The notes under the pieces were generated by a model. It was not told the origin of the DNA and searched no databases. It saw only the letters and a program-made list of their open reading frames with translations. A DNA stretch of 64,000 bases from Rhizophagus clarus (Eukaryota > Glomeromycota > Glomeromycetes > Glomerales > Glomeraceae): assembly GCA_015698045.1 (NCBI GenBank), contig BLAL01000262.1, positions 498,501 to 562,500 of the forward strand, in the 5' to 3' direction. Both the position numbers and the translations under genes were made by a program. This document shows positions 1 to 12,690 of this stretch, in pieces; position 1 is the first letter of the stretch, and every line of letters begins with the position of its first letter.

Positions 1-170
1 AAAAAAAAAAATTTTTATTTATATTAAAATCTTATAGAATCTAAAAGAACTAAATTCATGTGCCTAACTTTTTTTTTTGTAAGTAATATACTAACTTACA
101 TGAGTTAACTTGCACGAGTTAATTGTAACAATAACAAATTGACTCATATTTGCAAAAAAAAAAAAAAAAA

Positions 171-340
171 AAATTTATTGCCGTTTTCAAAATGGTTGAT
201 GTTATGTATTTATTTGTGATTAATATTCGAATACCAATATTCGTCCGGGTTTCGTCCGGTCTTCGTCCGGTTTCCGGTTTTCTTTTTTTTTCTTCCAAAC
301 ATAACAGCATCGACCATTTTGAAAACAGCGATAATTTATC
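171..340. repeat. Fold-back (MITE-like) element with CGTCCGG core
   Basis: Two inverted arms of about 30 nt face each other. The left arm begins TTGCCGTTTTCAAAATGGTTGATG near 176; the right arm ends CGACCATTTTGAAAACAGCG at 330. Between them are three CGTCCGG-type repeats and a T-rich run. The structure is seen directly. I could not identify a clean target-site duplication, so the boundaries are approximate. The short ORFs on both strands here simply read through the inverted repeat and are not genes. Confidence 0.6.
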
Positions 341-507
341 ATACATAACCTATCAAAGTTCCGACAGAGATTCAAACCGTTCATTCAAATAAAGACATAA
401 TTATAAAATATACTTGTAGGTTTGTTTATTTAAAGAATTTAAAGACATTCTAAAGAAAACTCAATAAATATTAATGTAAATGAAAAATATGTATTTTGTG
501 TACTACC

Positions 508-885
508 ATGACACAATCAGGATTTGTGTCGATTACTGAATGGCAAACTGCATTAACTCCCACTATATATAATGATGCCGTTGGCTTTCATTTTGGTCTT
601 TTCACTCTCATTCTAAGTTATTGAAAATTTTCTCAAATAATCGAGAGTAAATATAATTTTTCCAAAGAAAAACTTCATAGATACCGTCAGCTGACAAAAA
701 GCTTAAAAAGTTTCATTAATAGAAAGAAGGAAGAGTTTAAAAATTCTGTCAAGAGCCCACTTGTTGATGTAAGAATCAAATTTTCACTTGTAAATTCAGG
801 AAAGAAATCCAAGGACTCCGATAATTCTCTGCTTAGGACAACCAAAAAGAGGGAAAAAAGCTGGATTCAGATAAAGAATCTTTGA
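508..885 (+). pseudogene. Decayed coding segment with one in-frame stop
   Basis: An ATG at 508 opens a 38-codon frame (starts MTQSGFVSITEWQTAL) that ends at TGA 622-624. The same frame continues open to TGA 883-885 with a lysine-rich stretch (KEKLHRYRQLTKSLKS, then KREKSWIQIKNL). Because the frame stays coherent on both sides of a single stop, I read it as one broken coding segment of about 125 codons rather than noise. No family is recognised. Chance is a real alternative in such AT-rich DNA. Confidence 0.25.
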
Positions 886-984
886 AAGAATCTTCGAAAG
901 AATTTTCGAAAACACAATGTTTATTTTTCGTACGGGTATATTCCCTAAATGGTAATTGTATGGATTACATAATAGGTTACTCAA

Positions 985-2310
985 AGATGGTCTGATGGTG
1001 TTGTTATGATTATCGGGACCAAAATTCTTTCTGTAATTGGTTCTGGAGCTTCGATTTATGCCGTAATGCTACATCAAATTTGTAATTATCAAACTTTAAC
1101 GAGGTTTGTGCTCAAAAATTTTAATCATTTCGAAAATGGTTAATTCTTAAATTAGTTGTTCCTTTTTAGATTGATCTAATGAATCTCATCCAAGTTATCA
1201 CAAAAGGTAAGCAACAAATTATTCGACAATAATAATTTATTCGAATAATTGTTTATATACTTTTTCTTTCTCTAGTTGAAATAAATATTCGCTATGCAGA
1301 TGTTGGAACGTCAGGAAAATATTTAATAATGCTATAATTCTCAAATCAGACAGAATTCACATGTGCAATCTTATGTTTACATTATAATGATATAATGCAT
1401 CGAGATATTGTAGGTTTAAATAATTATATTATTCATAGTTCGTCTTTATTATAATAATTATTTCTTTTGTATTAGGCATCATAATAATATCTTAATCAGA
1501 TCTGGACGTTCATATTTACGCATTGATACTGAATCCATTCAAATAAATCGAGTATGATCGTCAGTGTTTGAATGTTAACATACTTATCTTCCCTTTGATA
1601 TTCGACGAAGTAATAATGAAGTAATAATACGTTGAGAGAAAAGAAATCTCATTATATTTTGTTTCCTATTATAGAAAAATCCGTAATGTAAGGTCAATTT
1701 GTCATACCCATTAATTGAGTGTTTAGATATTATTATTAATTCTATTAATTCACAAATTGTTAAGTCTATTCGAGAGAAAATGTAAGTTGGTAGTTTAATT
1801 ATTGCTTGCATGCTTTGTTCGATTTTCATGTTTCGTTATTTATTTAGCTTGTCTCAGATATTGAATTGGTTAAAGCTTGGAAAAAGATTCGCTAATAATG
1901 TCCTCGAATGGAACACTTTATATTCGTAATACAAAAAAATCATCATTAATCTCGACGGAAAATCAATTAAATCAACAAAAATATGTTTGTAGATAATTAA
2001 TGTTTTAAAACTTTTTGATGAACTGACCACACAACTAGTAAGATTTAAATGGAATAATCTCACTTTTTATAATTATAATAATTATATACATTAACAATTT
2101 TCTTTGATTAGTAGTATATATGTAGAACAAATGAATTTGAAGAGGATAATCAAACTATTGATCAAATTGGCAAAGATCTTGATTGAACAATTAATCGTAT
2201 TATGGGATGTATTCGCTAGTTTATCAAATAGAGTTATCAGTTTATTAATAAAGTGGTTTAGCTTTATTATCGTGATTTTTAAAACGATGTCAAAACTTTA
2301 AATGAATTTT
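985..2310 (+). pseudogene. Decayed multi-exon gene, copy A (partial)
   Basis: Exon-like pieces with plausible splice signals survive but are full of stops. One at about 995-1100 reads DGVVMIIGTKILSVIGSGAS. Another follows an acceptor near 1170 (IDLMNLIQVITK). Later parts from about 1590 match copies B (9740-10560) and C (50800-51570), including the segment after CTTGTCTCAGATATTGAATTGG at 1850 and the terminal piece around 2170-2300 (KILIEQLIVLWDVFASLSN). The parent protein is not recognised. Homology among the three copies is visible base by base, which argues that they derive from one gene. Confidence 0.5.
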
Positions 2311-2329
2311 TACATGGAATTAACTAGAA

Positions 2330-3900
2330 AAAAAATTTAAAAATCAAAAAAAAAAAGAAAAATTGAATAATCAACTAAAATTTGTAAAGTTCTACGGGAA
2401 ATGAACGTATTCATTAATTTTGGGGACAAAAGAATATCTCGCAACGCAGCTATAGTTGAACCGTTAACCAAACGTGGGCGAAAGAGTTAATGCCAAATTG
2501 CATTAATAATTGACTTTATTGGTAGATACCACTGAGATTGTCTAAGCATAGCGTAAGTGGATTTTTGATAAAAAAAAGAATTTATATAAAATGGAGAAGT
2601 TGGAAATTGGGGACTTATTACACTTTTAAAAATCATTTTCATCTACAAACTTTTTATTTTATTTTGATATTTTGTATAGTTAACCCTACGAATTTTTCTT
2701 TTCTACTCCATCTATTATTCATTGAGCTTTTTAAAAATGTCAACCACCTTACACACTTTAAATAGTTTAATAAATAAACCTATTAAATAGTAACTAAAAT
2801 AGGAAGGACATAAAATTAGTTTTTAAATATTATTTTTATATACGTCTTTATTTTAAACGAAAGTTTTGGATTTCTATTGGAACTAAGATCTGCCATTCTG
2901 CCTGTTATTATTAAAACTGTGATTTAAATCTTTTTTTCATCATTATGGTATTGATTATAATTATATATAACCTATATAACCCAAATTATTTTTTTTTTTT
3001 TCGTGAAGGATCAATCCGATAAGTATAATTTCGAACGCACAAACATTTGTTAAAGATTTGTTTATCTATGATATAACTTAAGTTGTTTGTTATTATTATT
3101 ACACAAGAAATTATTTTATTTTTATTTTAATTTAGGATGGGAATTTTTTTTTAATTTCTGCGCGCCGAAGAGGCAATTAAGATAATTTACTTATAAAAAG
3201 GAAATTTTTTTGGCTGAAATTACGAATTAACGTAATATTTATTTTATTTTTTATTTATTTATTTTTTTTTAAAAAAATTGACTGCGTTATATCGTGCATA
3301 AATTTCAACTGCGATTGTATATACTCGAAAGTCAGATTTTTAGTTTGATATTGAAAGTAGTCAAAAGCTATATAATAAATTTTCGACCAAGATATTGAAA
3401 GATAATGAAGACCTAAATAAATTCATTCATTTAGTTTAATATTATTATTATTATTATTCGGATTTGCTTTTGTCACAGGTTCTAAAATTAGAATAATAAT
3501 CAAAATAAAATCAGGTTAACCTATAAATAAATTCTTTTAAAGTGCCAAAGAGTTTAATTAGTTCAACTAAACAGTTTTCAAAGAAAGTGTTTTATTGTAA
3601 ATATTTATCCCGTGACATTCATTATTTTTTTTTTAAGTTGCTTTTACCGATTGTTTAAAGGTTAAGAAAAACCATATTTTCATGTTTTCTAAAAAAGTAT
3701 ACTATTTAGTAGTTTGCGAAAAAAAATTTTGTATGTTACAATTTATATATACTGTATATTCATTAGATGGTTCCCCATTCTCATATATTTTGAAATATTT
3801 ATGCAAATTGTGCCTATTTGCGTGAGGAACTAATAGAAAATATAAAAAAATAATAGAAATAAAAAAATGAAATTTTGCGTAAAAGAGGTAAATCACTATG
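2330..3900. repeat. Non-coding tail of copy A duplication
   Basis: No credible gene is seen. The stretch keeps landmarks also found downstream of copies B and C: a segment around 2380-2470 (GGGACAAAAGAATATC, CGCAACGCAGC, TTGAACCGTTA) matching about 51885-51930; the ACTCGAAAGTCAG / GATATTGAAAGTAGTC block near 3325-3362; and AAACAGTTTTCAAAGAAAG near 3570. It is otherwise AT-rich with homopolymer runs. Confidence 0.45.
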
Positions 3901-4148
3901 TGTTATTTCTCTTGCATTTCATACCGTATAGCGCTGCATATAACACCCCGGTGTTATTCAAGAAAGCCAGCCTAGATTGAATAACACCCCCAAATATTGA
4001 GAGACGGGTACTGATCAATATATACCTTATTATTAGACGTATCAAACCCAATAAAAAGATCGCATTATTAATTATGAAAATTGGGAAATAAATCGCTTGT
4101 CAAAAAGGGTTGATATTGATATTTCCATATTCGTAATTATGGTCGAGT

Positions 4149-5782
4149 TCACGTATATTGGTATTTATTAAATGTATAATTTTCTGCTTTAAAAATTTCA
4201 TTTAATTTATTAAAATCATTTGTTGTAGTATCAGTGTTTGTTGTATTTTCTTGAATATTCGTAGATTCTTGAAGAGGATGATTATCATTGCTTAAAGAAA
4301 TATTACGATCTGTAAGAGTAAAAGAAGAAAGAAAATGAAGTTTAAGCTAAATTATACTTTTTTATACTATTGACTGTGTTACAACATGATCATGGGGGCC
4401 TCCCGAATATAAGGGTTATCCGATGAAAAATGATCTACATTATTTTTACTTATTACAGGTGAACGATTTGCTGAATAAGCCACTTCGTGGCTTTATTTTC
4501 AGCCAATCATTTACCCTCCATAAGTAAAAATAATGTTTTTCCATCGGATAACTATATAATAGTGAAGTTTAATAACTTTTCTAATGTATTTAACATTTGA
4601 TATATGGTCTCTTACATAAATAATCAATAAAGTAATGCAATTGCAATTACCAATTAAAAAAAAAAAAAAAAATTAATTTGCGGAATTTGGTAATCGTGGG
4701 GCACATTTGCAGCAGCCTCTTAAAAAAAAGCACCGGTTGTACGTTCAAACTTTTATACTTATGTATACAAAAATTATCGATATCATTGCTATATCAATAC
4801 AAATCTAGTAAAAAAACTCGAAATTTTATTTGATTGAATTTATTGAGCATCATATTTCAAATCATATAACTTACACATAAAAAATATAATAAAAGAAAAA
4901 AAAATACATATATAAATTTTTGTTATATATTTATAGTTATGATAAATATTAATTACCGTTATTTTGAGATCGACAATTATTATTCTGTTGAAAATTATAA
5001 GATTGGTCAAAGGGAAGAAGAGTATTCGTATTATAATTATTACTAGGTATATGTGTATTAGAATTAATCATACTTGCATAAAAATGATAATCCTGAACAA
5101 ATCTCTCATGCTCGTTATAATTATTTTTATAAAAATTTCTTGGCATCAAATAATGAATTAAGTCTTTTTTCAAATGAAATTTGAGATTTTCCCGATGACT
5201 ATTAGAAAATTCTTGTTGTTGATGTTCACAATTAACAAACTGAATGTTATAAATAATTCTATTTAGATATTGAAATAAAAATGTATGTGAAACCATTTCA
5301 CAAGTTACTTGATAAATCTTCTTAATTTCTGGTTGTTCGTGATAAAATACAAAAATGTTATTAGATTGAGCATAATTATTCATCGAAATATCATCAGTAT
5401 TGCTTAATAACTGAGATACACTTTCAAAATTAAAAAATATTTCTTTACAAATGATATGATACATTTGAAAGTCATTACACGGTGCATAAAAGAATGAATA
5501 TTCGTTTCTCATAACATCAGTAATTTGAGCTTGGGTTAACGAAGATGTATGAGGTGGTATCTGATAACAATCCTGCATACGTGGAGTCATTGCTTGGATA
5601 TTAAGAGCTTGACTCTCATTCATATTTAATTGAGTAGGTAACGTAGTAAGTTGCGTGGCAATAGGAACCGTCGTCGAATCTTGAAACATATTATCAATGG
5701 CGACTGGAATATCTCGCACATCAGTATTGATGAGTGATGAATAAATTGTTGATTTTCTAAAATTTTGCATTTGTGATTGCAT
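4149..5782 (-). CDS. Asn/Gln-rich protein of unknown function, two exons
   Basis: Exon 1 runs 5782-4957 and starts MQSQMQNFRKSTIYSS. If left unspliced it stops just after 4957, but a GTAATT donor lies at 4956-4951 in the frame ...SQNN-G. A TTACAG acceptor at 4310-4315 opens exon 2 (4309-4149), and the phases match (1+2), giving about 328 residues ending NKYQYT. The first ~90 residues are polar and rich in Q, T and M. Residues ~95-215 are a more structured block with aromatic residues (YSFFYAPCNDFQMYHII, VFYHEQPEIKKIYQ). The tail is N/Q-rich again. There is no signal peptide or clear membrane helix. The 647-nt intron holds a MITE and a copied repeat, unusually long for this window. The spliced model is my inference; the exon 1 ORF is directly visible. 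Confidence 0.55.
4415..4552. mobile_element. 138-bp MITE with central GCCAC-TTC-GTGGC hairpin
   Basis: The outer arms are GTTATCCGATG-AAAAA...CATTATTTTTACTTAT and ATAAGTAAAAATAATG...CATCGGATAAC. A second inverted repeat, AATAAGCCAC TTC GTGGCTTTATT, sits in the middle. The nested structure is seen directly. It lies inside the intron of the 4149-5782 gene. No clean target-site duplication is evident, so no superfamily is claimed. It resembles the element at 37040-37176 in size and in its central palindrome. Confidence 0.75.
4555..4680. repeat. Dispersed repeat shared with ~40145-40250
   Basis: Both places read, in order, ATAGTGAA, ACTTTTCTAA.GTAT, TCTCTTACATAA, AATCAATAAAG and TGCA, followed by a run of A. 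Inside the 4149-5782 gene it helps explain the long intron. The copy at ~40145 lies between the hairpin array and the Helitron frame. Confidence 0.4.
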
Positions 5783-6039
5783 AGTTTAATGATTAAGAAA
5801 ATTTGTGGTTGAATTTATATGTGTAAAATTATAAATAAATTTATATTCTAAATAATAAATTTTAGAAAAAAAGGAGTAAGGGAACTGAAAAAGAAATTAA
5901 GGTATTGTTTATAACGCAAATTTATCAATTAAACGAATCTGCCAACTTTAATAAGTTAAATTTAAAAAATTTGAATAAATTTTTTATGCAATTTTTTTTT
6001 TGAAATTACATCATTTTATATTAAAATCTAAGAATTGAT

Positions 6040-6330
6040 CTCCACTTAAAGTTTCCTTAAAAATATTTCAAAATGTGACTCAGTAATGACTCAGGACCAT
6101 AAACTCCGAAACCAGTTTCTACTGAATATGGTAATCTTACAAAGACTATTAACATTATATAATAAATAGAAGTTATTTTGGGAATCATTTAACGTATATT
6201 GTAATACTCAAAAAATTTTTTGTAATTTTGAAACTACTCCTTTTAGTAAACATGAAAATATGGTTTTCCTTATTTTTTGATCTCGAAAAATAAGTGGTGA
6301 AAGTAATTTTTTTTTTTTTAAAAAAAAAAA
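6040..6330 (-). promoter_or_regulatory. Distal upstream module, inverted copy
   Basis: On the minus strand this reads GGAAAACCATATTTTCATG..., then TTAAATGATTCCCAAAATAACTTC, then TGGTCCTGAGTCATTACTGAGTCAC. The same succession occurs on the plus strand before the promoters at ~12230-12360 and ~53080-53290. Here it lies 5' of the minus-strand gene starting at 5782. The CArG-like boxes and TATA block of the other copies are not visible, so it may be only a fragment. A regulatory role is inferred from repetition, not shown. Confidence 0.35.
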
Positions 6331-6425
6331 ATAATAAAAATTAATTTCTTTGAAGGATAAATATTTAAATTGCTATGTTGAATTAGTTAAACGTTTTAAA
6401 CTCAAAAAATTTTATTTATGGTATA

Positions 6426-6841
6426 TGGTGGCTATCATCTATAAACGACAATAATATTATGTGGCTTTCAAACTTTATAAATTATAAACCGATAAAATGA
6501 TAGAGCAATATGTACTGATCATTTCTATCGATTTATTTTAAAGAATTTAGTAAGAATTTTAATTAATATTACGGGTCAAAGTTTGATAATTTTAATAAGT
6601 AACAATAATAAAAATATAAAATTTCGGACTAGTTTTCATAGAATTATTATGACTTTTACGAAAATTCCATGGAAATCCATAAAAATTCCACGTAATGTGG
6701 CAAAAAAATTTTGCCGCTTTGCGCGGCAATTATTATACTTTAGCAAATTACTTTAAAAATACTTTAAAAATTAAGTTACACAATATAAATAAATAAGATT
6801 TCAAATTTCGGACTATTGTCGTTTATAGATGATAGCCACCA
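6426..6841. mobile_element. 416-bp MITE, TA-flanked, ~28-bp TIRs
   Basis: The terminal inverted repeats are TGGTGGCTATCATCTATAAACGACAATA at the left and its reverse complement ending CCACCA at the right, near perfect. Both ends abut TA (6424-6425 and 6842-6843), consistent with a Tc1/mariner-type TA target duplication. No transposase is encoded. A 5'-truncated relative lies at 45427-45673. Confidence 0.8.
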
Positions 6842-8039
6842 TACTACTTTGCAAAATAGATATAGGCGTTCTATTTGACTTTATTTTAAGGCTTTTTTGT
6901 TTTATCACCTTGAACAATTTTAGAATGTTTTATCACCTTGAACAATTTTAGAATCTTTGGCGTAAAATATTAACGCTATTATTATTCTATTTTTATTCGT
7001 GCAACACTCATATGCACGAGCTGCATCAAAAATGCTATTGCTGATCATTTTGACACGTTATTTATGTAACGTATTGTATTATAAAAATTCGACAATTATT
7101 TAATATAATATCGTGCACCTAGTTCTCGAATCTGGACTCGGATAATCAAGTACATGCGAACTCGGTCGAAGTTTCAAATTCATATGCTATCGCTTTCTTG
7201 TTTACATTATTGTGGTTTAATTATTTAAACCTTGTAATTTAAAAATACTACGCACATCCAATTTTGAATTCAGTTAATCAAATGCATGCAAGCATTCGGA
7301 TAGAGTTTCAAATTCATATGTTATCATTTTCAATTAATTTTATCAGTTCGGTAAATACAATCCCTTTGTTTATGATGTTCATTCTGATTTTACTATTTTA
7401 ACTATCATTAGTAATTTCTCTAACATAAAACCACGATCATCAGAGCAAAAGATAATCTATTAAGTACTGTGAAAATGTAACCATAAGTATATGTGTATGA
7501 CGCTAATATTCATACTTTGATCTTAGATTCTAACATTCTAATTATTCTTCGTTTAAAACTATACTCAGTATTAAAAAAAAAACAATATTAAATATTCCTT
7601 GTTTGATTTCGGTAGCGCGATACCGGTAATTGCCAAGAAATTTTTTTTTTTATTAAGTTGACTATTAATCTCACGGATACTTATCCGCGATATTTATTAC
7701 ATAAATTTTTTACGAATTTTTTCCGTTTTCTTTTGTGATCCTGTGTCACAAAAAAAAATTATAATGATTACTGCGTAAATTTCAAAATCACGTGTTAAGG
7801 TCGTTACACGTCTTCCTTTGTCATACGTTAAAAATAATATAAAAGCTTGAATAAAGTTGATCAAGTTGATCCCTAAAAAAAATTTCTTGTCCATTATCAA
7901 TTGTGCAAAAATGAAATTGGTAATGAACATTGATTTTTATTTGTGAAATTAAACTAATTAAACTGATTATTATTAACATTTTTTTTAATGAATAGTATCC
8001 GTTAAGTCGTAACTTAAGAAGAAATTGCTTTTTGATCAA

Positions 8040-10560
8040 ATTAATGCGGATGAATTTGGATTAGATGCTTCTTACTTTTTAGAATTTCCACCTTAACCAA
8101 AAGCACAACATCACGCAACAACTTCCGTTGAAGTTTCTTCTAATATATCAGATCATTCAGATCACATTATCTTCTAATGATGCCATACCTGAAATAAAGA
8201 ACATGATAGGAAACGTCGTAAATTGGATTATTTAATTGATTCAGCTGGTGATGGTAGTGGAGGTGTGTGTAGTGGAGTTCGTCGACGTGGTCAATTTTTA
8301 GTGGAAACTCCTAAATTTAGTAGCATCGATTAAAATTACATATATATTACTTATTATAATTGTACGTTGGCTTTACCTTATGTTACTGAATATACTGATT
8401 TCAAAGGAAAGTTTAAAACTACGGAGCCTACAGTTTTATTTGGACGGTAAGATACTAACTTTCAAGTATTAAATAATTAAATATATTTTTATTTATTAAT
8501 CGTATTTTTCTTTTTAGACGGATGATGAAGGAATTAATGCATTTCTTTGGTGATAGTGTACTTCAAAGTCGAACTCATTCACAACCTGGATCTACGAATA
8601 TTTTTACCGTTGCGCGATCTTTATACTCAGTGAATTGGATGATCGATTGTGGAAGCGAAAGTAATTTATCATTTAAGCGTATTTTACCTACTTGTTTGAT
8701 GGTGAAAAAAAATTGAATTCTTTTTTCATAGATTACCATAATGTCATCATCATCTACGGTACAAAATATACATTCTTTACCTTTTGATGAGTTGGTATTC
8801 AATAATGCTGATGTTATTATTTTAGCGACTTGCGTGATAAGGATTTATGGAAATTGGAAATTGTGTTGGTAAAACAATATAATTTAACATTGATGTAATA
8901 TAATATTCTTTAATATTAACTAATTAATTGCATTTATTAACCAACACTATAAGGAATAAAGGAGATGTTTTATTCTCTTGTACGATGAATGAAATTATTT
9001 TTGATATATTAGGTTTTTTTGAGTCAACACTTAAGGGTCATAGAATTACGCGGTGTTCCCTTCTATGCAGTAACTCCTATAGTTGAGGAATCTCCAATAT
9101 GTGGAGAGTGGTATGTTTATTATTTAATTTAGAGTTGCGGTCGTATTTGTTTTTGAAATCTGCACAATATCATAACATGTGTTTCAACTTCGTATTGTCG
9201 TATTGTAATAATACAGCAATATTTTTTAATATATGATTAGCCTTATGTTTAATTGCAACACGCTTTACAACATCGTATTGTTGTATTGTTGTGTTCATAA
9301 TAATACAACCGCAACTCTTCTTTTCTGATAAAAAACAGATGGAACTAAACGCTGTCTTTAAATTTATGTTATTAGGATTTAGGATATGTACCGTACTTGT
9401 CAGATAATCCGATGTCCCATCAAAACATGATTGAATATCGATATTATACCATGCATACTAGGCTGAAAGTTCATTATAGGAGAAATATCAGGGATCATGT
9501 TGTCTTTGCTGGTCGTCCATCATTACGTAGTGGTGCAGCCATAGAAAATGGCCGAATAATTTAATAATTTTTACAGGTTTGTACAGTATAACAATCATTA
9601 TTACGTCAATAATATACACTTTTCACGTAACTAATTGATGAGAATTTAATACAAGAGTGGTAAACTGCTACTTAATAAGGAGTAACACAAGGAAGTCCTT
9701 TCCAATAAAAAATCGAACTTCGATACGTCTTGCAAAGCAAAATTATAGTACCAAATTTAGACGAACAAAGAAAGAAAAGAATCTGAGTATGATTGTGGAG
9801 GCGTTTGATGAAGTAACAAATATGTTGAGATAAAAGAAACCTCCACATGTTTTGTTTTCTCAAATGATTATTAGGGATTTGGGTAATTATAGGCCAAATT
9901 TACCAACTCATTAATCATTTTAAATGAGTGTTTAGTTATTATCAATATTTTTATTAATTCACAATTTGTTAGTAGTGTTATGACAGAAAATGTAAGTTTG
10001 ATGTTTAATGATTATTTGGATGTTTTGTTTGAGATCTCAAATGTTTCATTATTTATTTAGCTTGCCTCAAATATGGAGTTGGTTAATCTTGGAAAAGATT
10101 CTCTAATAGCATCATCCATGAATGGAACACTTAATATTCATAATACAAAAACATCATTAACCTCGACGGAAAATCATTTGAATCAACAAAAATATGTTTG
10201 TGGAGAATTTAATGTTTTTAAACTAATTAATGGATTAACTGAACAATTATAAGTTTTTAAATAAAACAATCGTTTTTTTTATTAACAATATATATTAACA
10301 ATATATTAACAATCTTCTTTATATTATTAGTATGGATGTAGAATAGATGAATTTGAAGAAGATAAGAGAAATTCAAGTTGTAAATTAGTTTAATATCGTC
10401 AAAAGCAACAATTTATTTGAATAATGAAGATTTTAAAATTGTTACAACTGATAATAAGGATAGGATTAAATTGATAAAGATCTTGATTGAACAATTAATC
10501 GTATTATGAGATGTATTCGTTAGTTTATCAAATAATTGTTATATTAATAAAGTGGTTAAG
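8040..10560 (+). pseudogene. Decayed multi-exon gene, copy B (fullest)
   Basis: Surviving pieces in order: about 8040-8340 with a basic NLS-like RKRRKLD and RRRGQFLVETPKFSS; 8360-8450 (LALPYVTEYTDFKGKF, ending at a GTAAG donor); 8518-8700; 8740-8870 (SSTVQNIHSLPFDELVFNNA); 9012-9112 (LRVIELRGVPFYAVTPIVEE, then GTATGT); 9400-9560 (GYVPYLSDNPMSHQNMIEY to a stop); 9740-9900 (KEKNLSMIVEAFDEV); 10060-10250 (MELVNLGKDSLIASSMNG); 10330-10560. Multiple stops and frameshifts show it is dead. The basic segment suggests a nuclear protein. No known family is recognised. Comparing copies A, B and C would allow the ancestral exon structure to be inferred. Confidence 0.6.
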
Positions 10561-12394
10561 TTTAGTATTGTAATTTGTAAAAAAAGGAACAATTTTTACA
10601 TGAAATTAACTGAAAAATTAAAAAAAAAATTTATGAAATAAATTTTATAAGCTCACGTTCAAATAAAAATTCCTTTAAGTTATCATTAAAACTTGTAAAG
10701 TTCCACGGGAAATGAACATATTCATCTTTTTTTTTTTTTTTTTTTTTTTTGCGGGGACAAAAGAATATCCCGTATCCATTTAAATAGTTTGATAAATGAA
10801 TCTATAAGAATAGTAACTACAATAGAAAAGGCTCATAAAATTAGGATCAAATATATAATAAATAATATATTTTATGCGTCTTTATTTTAAACGATTTGAA
10901 TTTCTGTTGAGACTTGATACATTAGAAAGTTAGACTTAATAATAATAGGTTACGTATACATGTTATAGGTAAAATTTATTAAAGACCTATCTGTGTATTA
11001 AAACCGTGATTTAAATCTTTTTTCATTGTTATGGTACTAACTATATGTAACATAAATTATTTTTTTTTTCGCGATCATATATACACATTACAATTAGGAT
11101 AAATTTACAATAGGTTGAACACAAAAATTAATAATATAGATTTGTTTATCTGCAATGTAAGTTGTTTGTTATTATTACAAATTAAGAAAATCTATATAAT
11201 ATTATTTTATTGCGGAAAAAAAAGCGAGAAAGGTTAGGACAAATACATCATATTTGGATCTTTTAAGATGGAAAAATTTTTTATAGATTTCCCTAAAGAT
11301 TTTTTTTTTCTTTTTTTAAATCATGCGCATCTAGAGATTTTAATACAGTATATCGAATATGATATATGAAAGTGTTGTACTCACTTGATGTTCGATATAA
11401 TGCGAGCTAAAAAGGCAATTACATATTAAAAGGAATTTTTTTTTTTTTTTGCTGACGGAAATTACGAATTAACATTTTATTTTTCCATTTAGATTTACCG
11501 TGTTTTTGGTTGTAATTACGAATTAAAATAATAATTTATACTTTATTCTTTTAGATGTAATTTAAATTCAAAGATTGCAGTTATATTTACCGCAGTTTTT
11601 AAACTAAATGTAACTGTGAGTTCTGCGGGATATACTCGAAAGTCAGAAATTTTTTTTTTGATATTGAAAGTAGTCGAAAGTGCTTGTTTCACTTACTGAA
11701 AATGAATTTAATGAATTTGAACACGATCTGTTTTACAGATTGATTTATTATATAATAAAATTTTCGACCCAAGATCAGACAAAAAAGAATTTATTAAAAA
11801 GATAACGAATAACATAAAATAAATTCATTCATTTACAAGTTTATTAATAATATTATAATTATTTATTAAAATTCTAAATTCGGTTTGTTTTCATCACGGA
11901 TTAATTTACATCTATTTTAAAGGTTCCAGGGTGATAAAAATATAAAAGCCCTAAAATAAAGTCAATTTTAGCTCAAAGAACACATTTTTTTTTTATTTTG
12001 TAAGTAAGATAGTTTACTGTAAATAAATTCTTTTAAAATCTTTAATTTGATTTAACTAAACAGTTTTGTCAAAGAGATTACATTTATCACTCAAAGAAAT
12101 TAAACATTTATTTTTTAAAGAAAATTTCTTTTCAAGTTCAAAGGATAAGAACCATATTTTTCATATTTACAAAAAGGAAATATCATCAAAGTTACGAAAA
12201 AACTTTGGAGATTTTTCCATGAGTATAACGAATTATTCCTATATTCATTAAATGGTTTCCGAAATAACTTTCATTTTTAAAGAAATTTTTACACTTATTA
12301 TATTCGTTCCGGAATTGATTATTGGTCCTTATATGGTCCTGAGTAAGAACTGAGTCACCTAATAAAATCAATCACCAATTCTAACCTATTTTGG

Positions 12395-12599
12395 GGAGCG
12401 TCTAAAGCCGTGTTCGATCACGTGATTTTTAATAGTACCAGTGTGATAGATAAGGGTGTGACATATTAATTTTCACCTACTGTAAAAAAACTAAGTCCCT
12501 GAGATACAGTACATAATAAAAATGGACAACTGAGGTGTGATGAGGGGGGTGACTAATAGTATATAATCACGTGATCGAACATGGCTTTAGACGTTCTCC
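12395..12599. mobile_element. 205-bp hAT-type MITE with 8-bp target duplication
   Basis: The TIRs are GGAG(AA)CGTCTAAAGCC and the reverse complement ending GGCTTTAGACGTTCTCC; inverted similarity runs about 33 bp inward through CACGTGATT. The flanks are TATTTTGG at 12387-12394 and TATTTTGG at 12600-12607, an 8-bp direct repeat typical of hAT elements. The allele at 53302-53315 reads CCTATTTTGGCAAT without the insert, an empty-site comparison within the window. The insertion falls exactly on the CArG-like box of a promoter. Confidence 0.9.
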
Positions 12600-12690
12600 T
12601 ATTTTGGCAATCTTTTGAAAGGACGAGAAGCAAATACCAAAATAGAAATTTTTACTTGACGATCAATTCACTCATTTTTTATATAAAGAG
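12598..12690 (+). promoter_or_regulatory. Orphan copy of the Asn/Gln-family promoter
   Basis: Contains CCTATTTTGG (12598-12607, regenerated by the MITE end plus its target duplication), the opposed CCAAAATAG (12637-12645) and a TATA block TTATATAAAGAGAT (12680-12693). It matches the promoters of the genes at 25238 and 53764, but no family gene follows. The downstream sequence matches the copy C leader until ~13080 and then diverges. I infer that the gene was lost or replaced. Confidence 0.6.
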
